A stretch of DNA of 64,000 bases, from the NCBI GenBank assembly GCA_013399115.1, contig VXAA01003936.1, positions 65,475-129,474 on the forward strand, in the 5' to 3' direction. The translations under genes were made by a program, and so were the position numbers. The stretch comes from Anseranas semipalmata (Eukaryota > Chordata > Aves > Anseriformes > Anseranatidae). The notes under the pieces were generated by a model that did no database searches, was not told the origin of the DNA, and saw nothing but the letters and a program-made list of their open reading frames with translations. Of this stretch, positions 1 through 8,959 are shown one piece after another (the stretch's first letter is position 1; every line of letters starts with the position of its first letter).

Positions 1-1020
1 TGTAACAATAGATGTTTGCATCCTTTGGCACAAAGATCATATGCAACACTAAACTCAGATGCAGTGTTCTATAAGCTCTCCCTTCCTTGGATCCGAGGAA
101 GGATTGATATAAAGTAGTAGTTCTATTTAAAGTTATGGCACATGCTGAGTTTTCATCCTGGGTAACTGAAAATATAATTTGACAGAATAGTCTTCTGAGC
201 CAGCTCATTTTTTTAAGGAAAATGAGTAAGATTTGGGCCAGAGTTCGCAGTACTAAGAAAGGATACCAGATGTAACTTTTATTTACGCATTGCTGCAAAT
301 TCTCTAAGAAAAGAAAGATTTCTGAGAATTGAAGTGAACTGTAAGTTAGCACCCATTGCTGTTGTCTCTAGGAGGTGTTTGTGGCTAGAGCAGCGTAGCC
401 CTGTCTGCATATGAGAGAATGCCAAGGAGAGACAAGGTCAACAGGAAGAAAGGAATGAAGATTGTGGCAAGACAGCAGTGAGTAGGCAGAGGGAAGAACA
501 TGCACATCTTGGTGTTTCTGGATCTGCATATAGCTGTCATTTTGCTAGGTGGGAGTCTTCTGAAAATCATAGGCATGGAGCTGAGGGTATTATATGCTAA
601 ATTGGATTAACTGTACATTTTTCTTGTACTTGGAAATAACGAGGATTTTATCAGCAAGTCTTTGTTTCAGCCATGTTTAGAGGTACTCTGCATTTTTTCA
701 CTTAGATCCCAAATTCAAATAAGTCCTCTGTCTTGCTCTTGAAATAGGTGTGTTAGAACATAACTGTCATTACAGAGCATGGCTACAGATATAAATGGTC
801 CTTGATAGCTTGAACCAGGTTCAAAAAGTGATTGAAAAACTGTCAGTGGCACTGAACGCATCTTGACAAGCTATTCCTGTTGTAATTATGTACATGTTTA
901 TCAAACTGGCACTTAAGACAATGAATGTTTTCATCTTGAAATACCATTCTTTGTAAAGAACTGGAGCTCCTCTGTGTTTTAGATGTAATTGATACGTTAC
1001 AATAAAAAATAAATCAATGG
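1..1020 (+). other. AT-rich stretch, possible 3' UTR of an upstream gene
   Basis: There is no convincing open frame in this stretch. It ends near overlapping AATAAA-type hexamers at about 1,002-1,014, as a plus-strand 3' UTR would. In mammals the plus-strand neighbour upstream of ALOX5AP is USPL1, so the tail of that gene is a reasonable guess. That rests on synteny only; I see no USPL1 coding sequence here. Confidence 0.25.
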
Positions 1021-3400
1021 GTTCTGAATGTAAAGTGTCAGTGTAATGCTGGTGAAATTTTTGCCTATTCGCTTATTAAAAAAGAATGAATTGTTGACCA
1101 AAATTAGAGTTTGACTTAGCAGTAAATAAAAACAGTGCCTCTACAAGACTTCAGGGGGTAATAGGACTTTCCTGGGGAGTTTTCCAGCCAGTGGTTTCTA
1201 TATGCACAAACCACTCCGAAGCGGTGTCTCGCTACCACCGATGGCTTGTTGCAGAGGATCCCTAAGCAGTGGGGAGCTGCCTTCCAGCGTAGGTGCCGAC
1301 TGTGATCAGTTGGATTGCAGCTCCGTGCAGCTGCAAAGTGGCAACTCCTGCACTGCTGGCTCAGGGCACAACACAGACCCAGGGTGAGTGAAGCAGCACG
1401 CCTGGGGTTGGTGTGATGCGGGGGGGGAGGCTGATAAAGAAGGTGAGGAAGCCCCGGTGTAAGGAGGATGATCAGGTTAGGAGCAGAGAAAAAAGGTAGG
1501 GGGGCACCTCTGCAAACCGGAGCCCTTAGTACGCAGCTGCGTGAGGCACACATAAATGTAAAAGCTCCAAGAGCAAATAAATAGCACTTGAGATTAAAAT
1601 ATGAAATTATATATGTAACTGCTGCAGGTTTTTTGCTTTTTTTCTTCTGAAAGTTAAAGCTGCTGTGCAAGTTTTTTTGTTGTTTCCATAAATGTTTTAC
1701 TGCTGATGATCCTGTGCAAGCGAGAATTCAGCTGTGATTGAATGAAAATTCCTTGACCAAAGGAACAGTTTGGAATTTGGTGGCTGCTGGAGTTTTTGTT
1801 TGAGACTAACTCTAAAATGCAGGGTGGATGATCAGCTTTTTATTTGCCATAAAGAAAATACAAAGTATTAGTTTTCTGTCGATTAGAAATCTACTAGGTG
1901 GGCATATAGCAAATAGGATTATCACTGTATTTTGGAGGTTTATCTATGTTAAAGGGCAAATTTCTAAAAGTCTGATGGCTTTGTGCACTTGAAGGGATTA
2001 GCATTTACATGCTTCACCTCTTGCATCGCCTACTCTTGTTAGTCTATGTCTTCTGATTTGGGAAAGGCATGATTGTGGCACTTACAGATTTACAGGTTTT
2101 GAGTTCAGAATCAGCTCTGCGGTGGACGTAAGACTGATTCAGATCTTACTGCATCATGGTATATTCAAACACTTTTATTACAGAGTAAGGGAAAAAGAAA
2201 GGGTCTTCAACTATACACACACACAAAAAAAACCAGCAACAACAAAAAAGAGCGCTGTTGTAGAAATTAATTGTGGTGCTGATTACAAATCTGATTTTGA
2301 TCTTGATATTTTTCATGGCTGGCTATTCCTGTTTATTCTTCTTTCAGCATTGGTTTTTGACTTAAATAATTATTCCCTTCCTGACAATGTATCAATAGAG
2401 AGCAATTGTGTCTTCTCTGTTCCTTCTGCAAAGCTAACACACAGCTGCTGTTCCTTTCACGAGCCGCTCTGTGCTCAGAGCGAAGCATGTCACCTCCTGA
2501 GCAGATTATTCTGTACGCAGCTCCCCGAGTGCGTGCTCTGCTTTAAAGTCCACCAGGATCCTGTCTCGGAGCAGAAGAGCTTACAGCCTAAGTATAGGTG
2601 TAAGACAGCAGTGTGCACAAAGAGGGAGGCTGAGGTTAACAGGATTATGAGGCTGATGAAGTTTGCAGCCTGCTTAGCAGGTTGGCAGCGCTCTGGGACA
2701 CCTGCCACAGAAGTACCTGGCGAGGAAGAAATTCCCATCCCTCTTCAGAGAGATGAGCTCGTGGGCCTGGTGCCCGGTACCGTGTCAGAAGCCTTCATGC
2801 AGGTGCCAGCAGAAGCGCTGCCCGGTCCTCTGTCCATGGGCTGTGTGCGCAGCCTCTTTGGCTTAGAGTTGGCTTGTGTTGGTTTTATTTTCCTATATCC
2901 ATATTTTAAGTATAGATATGGGCTTGGCTCTGTTGTTGCTGCAGTGTGAGAGACACAAGTAATGTAGAAAGCTGTGAGAAAAGCTGTGCATTGGGATTTT
3001 CTAAGATAGCATTTTAAACTGCTTCAATTCATCCCCTTCCCCTCCTTGCTCTACCATGGCAAGAGCAGACTTTTAAATGCTTCATGCCGCCATAAAGTTT
3101 GTTGTGAACGTCCAGCATCTCAGGTCCAGCCAAAACTTCAGCTGTCCATGGGCTAACCACAAACCACCTCTTACCACTACGGCCCGCCAGGTGCGAGCCG
3201 TGGAATCGTGCTGTTTGTAAAGCTGTTGTTCCACATTTTGTGATGATGCCGGCCCCATCTCTCCCGCTTTGGGCTATCCTTCCACGCAGAGAGGGAGAAA
3301 TTATTTTTGCGGAGTGAACCAGCTCTTAATAGGAAGCACCCAGCCCTGTCCTTGCTCCGCGGCGGTTCTACAAAGCAAGTGGGAAAAGGTGGGGTGAGAA
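1021..3400. other. Intergenic, no supported gene
   Basis: This stretch is unique-looking sequence with no recognised repeat family apart from a short CA/A-rich run near 2,216-2,240. A frame stays open for 275 codons at 2,122-2,949, but its first codon is GTG and the first ATG lies about 175 codons in, so I do not treat it as a gene. Confidence 0.5.
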
Positions 3401-3406
3401 GAAGGG

Positions 3407-3413
3407 AAAAAAA
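3407..3413 (-). terminator. Pol III terminator of the tRNA-Val gene
   Basis: A run of seven A on the plus strand reads as seven T on the transcribed minus strand. It lies 5 bases past the 3' end of the tRNA-Val gene, which is the usual RNA polymerase III stop. Confidence 0.8.
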
Positions 3414-3417
3414 GTGG

Positions 3418-3490
3418 TGTTTCCGCCCGGTTTCGAACCGGGGACCTTTCGCGTGTTAGGCGAACGTGATAACCACTACACTACGGAAAC
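3418..3490 (-). tRNA. tRNA-Val (anticodon AAC)
   Basis: The reverse complement folds as a standard 73-nt eukaryotic tRNA. The acceptor stem pairs GTTTCCG with CGGAAAC and is followed by an A discriminator base. The A box (TAGTGTAGTGG) and B box (GGTTCGAAACC) match the internal RNA polymerase III promoter consensus. The anticodon loop reads CTAACAC, giving anticodon AAC, which decodes valine GTT and, after modification to inosine, other valine codons. No intron is present and CCA is not encoded, as expected for a nuclear gene. A T7 terminator follows at once. All stems look intact, so the gene is probably functional. The overlapping open frames are shadows of the tRNA. Confidence 0.97.
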
Positions 3491-3658
3491 TCCCGATGAC
3501 GGCTGTTGTGCTGGAGCCCAACTTGGCGGTAGCCCTGCGGAGCGGCAGGGTGGTGGCGGCCGGCTTCGGCTCGCGGTGAGCCGCCTGCCGGCGGCGGGGT
3601 TAACCCGGGAACGCGCGGCATAAAGGCGGGGTGGGGGGCACCCAGCCGCCGCGGGCAG

Positions 3659-3683
3659 AAAAAGTACCCCGTGCGTGACAAAA
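3659..3683 (-). terminator. Pol III terminators of the tRNA-Asn gene
   Basis: A4 at 3,680-3,683 and A5 at 3,659-3,663 on the plus strand give T4 and T5 on the transcribed strand. They lie 10 and 30 bases past the tRNA-Asn 3' end, a primary and a backup stop. Confidence 0.7.
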
Positions 3684-3693
3684 CGTGGCGCCC

Positions 3694-3710
3694 CGTCCCT
3701 GGGTGGGCTC

Positions 3711-3761
<51 letters not shown>

Positions 3762-3767
3762 AGAGAC
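3694..3767 (-). tRNA. tRNA-Asn (anticodon GTT)
   Basis: The reverse complement is a 74-nt tRNA with acceptor strands GTCTCTG and CAGGGAC and a G discriminator. The A box is TGGCGCAATCGG and the B box is GGTTCGAGCCC. The anticodon loop CTGTTAA gives anticodon GTT, which decodes the asparagine codons AAC and AAT. There is no intron or encoded CCA. It has the same orientation as the tRNA-Val gene, 203 bp away, and each has its own terminator, so they are two separate Pol III units. From memory, human chromosome 13 also has a tRNA-Asn(GTT) gene close to ALOX5AP, which would make this placement ancestral in amniotes; I could not check this. Confidence 0.97.
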
Positions 3768-4190
3768 GCGCTGCGTTCCGTGTTCGCCGAGGCGCTGCTG
3801 GTCCCCGCGGTACCGGCGGCCCCGCTGCCCCGGGGGCCCCGGCGCGGCTCGCTCTGAGGGGCCGGAGGCGGCGGGGCCGGGCAGGCAGCGGGGGGGCTCC
3901 CTGCTCCTGCTCCCGCGCGTTTTGGGGCGGCTTTGCACATTTTCGTGGGCTTCGTAGCTCCTCACGTCAGCTTCATCTTCCTCAGGCAGGAGGAAGGGGA
4001 TTTCGCCCAGCGCCACAGCGAGCGGGAGGGCCGGCATCCAGCCGCAGCGGGGGAACGCGGCCGTGCCCGGCCGCAGCGCTGGGGGGCCCGGCGCCGGAGG
4101 GGACCCAGGGCAAGCACGGAGCGGCCACGGCAAACAGAGACATCGAGGGGAAACAAGCAGCGGGACGAGGAGCCACGCGTGGCCTAAGCT

Positions 4191-5227
4191 TGGGTGGGAT
4201 GGCTTGAAACCCACCCCCCGGCTCCTGCTGTTTATTTTTTTGCATTATGGCAACTCCAAGCTTAACGCTAAGAACCATCCTTAAACGCCAGCTACGATCA
4301 TCTGCTCGGTAGACAACAAAATTTTGATGCTCAAGTAAGAAAAGATGATTTTGTGCTGAAAATAAGAACTTCAGTCCAAATAAAAGCATTCTCAAAGCGC
4401 TACTGATCTTCTCTTTCTGTTTTTTTTTTTTTTTTTTTCCTACAGCAAATTTACCAAGAGTTAAAAATCTGGGGGTTAAAAAAAGAAAAACAAAAACACA
4501 GCCCAAATCTAAACCTAGATCCCATTTATGGCCCTGCCGCTCACCCTGCAGTGTCTGTGCAGAGCACAGTGCAGGTCCCCCAGAAACGCAGCCTCCTCCT
4601 GTTAGGCTAGCAGTAGGTCACAGCTCACAGGTTGTGTTAGTCACCCACCTGTCTGACAGCATGTTTCTGTCTGTTTGCTCGTACCCAGTTACCTGATAGC
4701 TCCCCTTATCTGTTAACGCAGGTGATAACAATTTGCATGAGAGAGAGGCTGGGTAAAAACACAGCTGTAGGTAAATTTGTCCCCACGGAACAAGGTGGAT
4801 TTTGCAACTTGCACCCGCTGGAGTCTTGTGCCAGGCGGAGTGCATGTGCTTCCTAGCCACCGGGGATCCCACCTTCCATGGGATCGAAGGTGGGGTGGGA
4901 AACGTGCTGCAAGAATTGTGTTCAGCCGTGTTGAGTATGCATGAGGAGCTCTGCTCGTGACCTGAGGGTCCCATCACTGGTGGGGCTGATGGAGCTGCGG
5001 TCAGGGAGGTTCCCTGGCTGGAGGCAGCAGGGTTATGGAGAGTGGCCAACATCCTTCCTCCTCCCAGCTGGGTACTGGTCAGGCACTTGCAGACTTGTCT
5101 CTTGTTTCTCTGGGCTTCCTCTGCAAATGCTGTGTGATGAGGGTGAAAAAGGGTGTGATGAGGGAGTCTGTGGGCTGCGGCTGTGCTGCATCCGAGCGCG
5201 GGGTGCTACTGCTCTCCTCTGAGGCCA
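4191..5227. other. Gene-free stretch upstream of ALOX5AP
   Basis: This stretch contains a T19 run at 4,420-4,438 and otherwise unique-looking sequence. It is the distal 5' flank of ALOX5AP and may include its unmapped first untranslated bases. I see no coding exon and no recognised repeat. Confidence 0.45.
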
Positions 5228-5340
5228 TAGGAAGTGTTTCGCGATTCAAGATAAGACAGACCATCACTTCCTCCTTCTGTGCTCACAGGGCTGAGCTGCC
5301 GCCGCGGCTGCACCGTCCACCCCGACAGCCCACTTGCAAA
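5228..5340 (+). promoter_or_regulatory. ALOX5AP: ALOX5AP proximal promoter / 5' UTR with ETS (PU.1-like) and GATA motifs
   Basis: Just upstream of the start codon are an AGGAAGTG ETS core (5,229-5,236), an AGATAAGA GATA core (5,249-5,256) and a CACTTCCTCC site (5,265-5,274), whose reverse strand reads GGAGGAAGTG and matches the myeloid PU.1 consensus. Such a set fits a gene expressed in leukocytes. No clear TATA box is present and the transcription start cannot be placed from sequence. Binding is inferred. Confidence 0.4.
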
Positions 5341-5410
5341 ATGGACCAGGAAACCCTGGGAAGCATCGTCCTGCTCGCCATCGTCACCCTGATCAGCGTC
5401 ATCCAGAATG
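5341..5410 (+). CDS. ALOX5AP: ALOX5AP coding exon 1
   Basis: Encodes residues 1-23, beginning MDQETLGS and covering most of membrane helix 1, plus the first base of codon 24. Donor GTGAGA follows at 5,411. The ATG is the only start that yields the conserved FLAP N-terminus. Confidence 0.96.
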
Positions 5411-8400
5411 GTGAGACAGAAATCAGCATTTATGGAAGGGCTGAGGAAAATCCAGTGGGATGTATGCTGAGATGATCTCTGGGCAAATAACCTCTTGCTG
5501 TAAGTGTGTGCGTGCGTAGGCATCACTTTGGCTTTAGGGATGGTCTTTTCAGCGCATCGTCTTGCATATCGTTGTTTCAGTAGCTTGTCAGTCCTGCTCT
5601 GTGAGCTGTTCATATGTATGCCAGCTAATGAAAGGGATGACGTGCTGGGGCTGAGGGTGACAATGTGAACTTGAATTCAACGACTGGGACCTCCTTCCCC
5701 GGATAAAGCCCCAGCGCTGATCTTTGGACAGAGCCTCAGGGGCTGCAGGGCTCAGAGCTTTGCACGGAGCTGGGTGAAGGCAGCAAAATGGCACTGACCA
5801 CCCTGAGAAGTCTGCTCGGATGATCTGGGGGCACCCAGCTGCCCAAGTCCTGCAGCTCAGCTAGTTTCAACTATCTGCAGTCCCAAAAACACTGCGCATT
5901 TCCTAAAATGGGGAAGTTTCCTTTTTTAGCTCTTATTCAGACCCCTACGCTCAGTACTATTCTTCAGGGCTTTTCAAATCAAACTGCAAGCTTCTCTCTT
6001 GTGCAAATCTGTTTTTAGCTTGATCATCATCCTTTACAAATACTTAATCATTTTAGCAGAAAATGCTGCCCAGCATCCAGACAAGGGAGTGGATTTTGCC
6101 CCGGATGCACTGAGATTGCCTGAGCTCAAGGAGAATCAGTAGCACGGTGGGGATCTGACGCAAATGCTTGCAATCTTCTGCAGAGGCTTCTTGGTACAAA
6201 TGGGAGATTCTCACTGAGCGTAAACCTCACGGTCGGTCCTAGGAAATGGGCTGTGCTGCAGGGAGGGGAAGTGGTGGAAGCTCAGCATAAGCCTGGCTGC
6301 CACAGAGCAGAAAAAGGGTGAGGACTGGTGAGGTTTTGTTATAGGCACTAAATGCTGCACCATTCAACCCAGTCCTATTTTCTGGTAAATGCCCAGCATG
6401 TGATTTCAAGGGTGGCAGAATAGGGTGTGCTGGGATCAGAGCACATGCTGCACTGTGCCAAATATACGTTAACCAGATGCCTGACCTTAATTGTAGGTTT
6501 GCCCTCTCCCTCTCCGTGGTGGTTTAACTTTGTCTGGCTGACAGACGCCCACCCAGCCGCTTTCTCACTCCCCCTCCTCAGCAGGGCAGGGGGAGAAAAT
6601 GTGATGAAACAGCTCGTGGGTTGAGGTAAGGACAGGGAGATCGCTCACCAGTTACTGTCATGGGCAAAACAGACTCAGCGTAAGGGAGATTAATGTAATT
6701 TATTGCCTATCACTAGCAGACTAGAGCAGTGAGAACTACAAGCAAGCTACAAACACCTTCCCTCATCCCCCCTCTTCTACCTCCTCCCCCCGAGCAGCAC
6801 AGGGGAACGGGGAATGGGGGCTGCGGTCAGTCCCTAACACTGCATCTCCACCGCTCCTTCATGGTCACTCTCTGCCCCTGCTCCACGTGGGGTCCCTCCC
6901 ATGGGATGACGTCCTTCCCGAGCTGATCCTGCGTGGGCTTCCATATGGGTCCGTACCACAGGGCCCATCCCTCAGGACCAAACTGCTCCAGCACGGCTCC
7001 CCCACGGGCGGCAGCTCCCGCCAGGCCTCCTGCTCCTGCGTGGGCTCCTCTCCACGGGCTGCAGCTCCGGCCCGGGGCCTGCTCCTGTGGGGGCTCCCAT
7101 GGGCCGCAGCCTCCTCCAGGCCACATCCACCTGCTCCATGGGGGCTCCTCCATGGCTGCAGCGTGGAGATCTGCTCCGTGGGGTACCCATGGGCTGCAGG
7201 GGGACGGCCTGCTCCACCATGGGCCTCTGCACGGGCCGCAGGGGAACTTCTGCTGCGGCGCCTGGAGCCCCTCCTGCCCTCCTTCTGCACTGACCTGGGT
7301 GCCTGCAGGGCTGNTCTCACATGGGGCAGCTCCTGGGCTCTTCTCACCCCTGCAGCCCCCCTGCTACCAAACCCTTGCCACGTAAACCCAATACACTTTG
7401 AAACTCAGGCCTTTACCTCCCAGTAACACGCACTTTGGTTTCATGGAAGTCGCTCTGTGAGATTACTGACCCAACTGCTGTGGGCTGGCCGCGTTGCGGA
7501 GGGCTCCATGTGCCGCTCAAGTGCGGCACACAGCCCTGAGCTATGACTTCAGAGCTTGCATCACTTGATTTCCTCCTCCCGAGCTTTCTGTCTAGAAAGA
7601 CCTGACTGATCTGGATACATGTATCATGCATACAGTGATTAGGGCAGTAGAAGTGCTGGGCAAGGGATTGCAGTTGCACTAAACTCTTGCTACGGTTCCA
7701 GTTCAGCACAGCATCTGCTTGACTGTCTTTAAGTACGTGGAGCCAGTACAACGTAAATTTGGGTTTACATGCCTGTCTGCACCTGGTGCAGGACAGAAAG
7801 AAAGCAGTTCTGGTGAATGCTGTTGTTCCAAAGCTGGGTGCAGGTTGTGGTGCTGCTTTCTGCCCATTTGCCATCACCTTGCTCACTTCAGGAATCTCCG
7901 CATCCTACAGAATGACTCGAGTGGCTGGATGTCCCCGAGCCACATACGTAGCTTTGGTTTTGTTCTTGCGTCACTGCAGTGTTGCAATCAAGCGGCTCTC
8001 AGGGCAAACCAGTGCTCATTGCTGAGCAGATCAGGACAGAGGAAGCGATGTGAAGTGGAAGGAAGGGCCAGCCTTGTACGCTTCCCAGCACTCGCTCGGC
8101 TGGAGCACCAGGGCACTGCTTCTGTTGCGTGGACTTGTGAAACAAACAGGCTCCCTCCCCTCACGTGGCCACGTTGATCCACTGAAAACAGAGCTGAAAT
8201 CAAAAGCGTGTTATTTCTGGCTGGATCATCTCCCCAGCTCCCTTGCTGCATGCGCCTGAGAGCTGGACTGTGGCGGTTCAGGCTCGGGGTGACTGATGCA
8301 TCCCTGGAGCCCCGGGGCATCGTTCCCTGCTGTAGCTGAGCCAAATTAACCCCCCTCAGCCTCCTTTCTCCGTTGCACCTCCCTGCTCTGCTCGCCACTC

Positions 8401-8917
8401 TTGCGCTGGGTTGTGAAACCACCTTCTCACCTCGATGACCAGAGGAAAAGAGCAGGAAATACAACCGCGGTGTTGCAAGCTGCTTTGCACAGCGGAGTCT
8501 CCCATTTTCCCCACCTAACAGGAGCACAATGCTGCTGTGCTGCCAGCCCAGACCCCTGGCAAGGGCCATCACTATATGGGACCTGCAGGTCCGCTCTGCT
8601 CCTCTGCAGAGCTTCAGGAGAGGTGTTCCAGGATGGAGCAGTGGAGTCTCCAGGCACAAGGTTCCCCCCCCATTCGCTGCTCTCACCTGGGGGGTCCACG
8701 GGGTCCCGAGGAAATGCAGCCACAGTGGTGGGTTGGAGGTGAAGGCCCCACGCATTTTTGCTAGTTAAGAGGTGGGCACCTCGTGGGAGCGGGCTGTCTA
8801 AGCTCTTTCTGGGTTCAGTGGAGAAAGATCAGCACTTCAGTGGGGTGGTTTCTCTTGTGCTGGTGGCTGTCTGAGGGTCAGATTGACCTACAGGCACAGA
8901 AGTTATCCTTCTATTGT

Positions 8918-8959
<42 letters not shown>

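Larger units (their letters stand above)
3520..4190. promoter_or_regulatory. CpG-rich block (CpG-island-like)
   Basis: Both DNA strands are rich in undepleted CpG and GC-box-like runs from about 3,520 to 4,190, in sharp contrast to the AT-rich flanks. The tRNA-Asn gene lies inside it and the tRNA-Val gene just to its left. tRNA genes alone rarely explain 400 bp of CpG-rich DNA to one side. It may also be the promoter of an unannotated transcript, but I see no splice donor or conserved coding exon to prove that. Confidence 0.6.

Noticed and set aside
2122..2949. 275-codon open frame on the plus strand
   Set aside because: It begins at GTG, the first ATG is about 175 codons in, and there is no recognisable domain or splice context. 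An open stretch of this length is plausible by chance in a 64-kb window searched in six frames.
3414..3940. Several open frames over the tRNA genes
   Set aside because: They are translations of tRNA sequence and GC-rich flank; the tRNA structure explains the DNA.
6827..7430. Trp/Pro/Arg-rich open frames on both strands, up to 179 codons
   Set aside because: They lie wholly inside the solo LTR and follow its GC-rich degenerate repeats; no retroviral protein motif is present.
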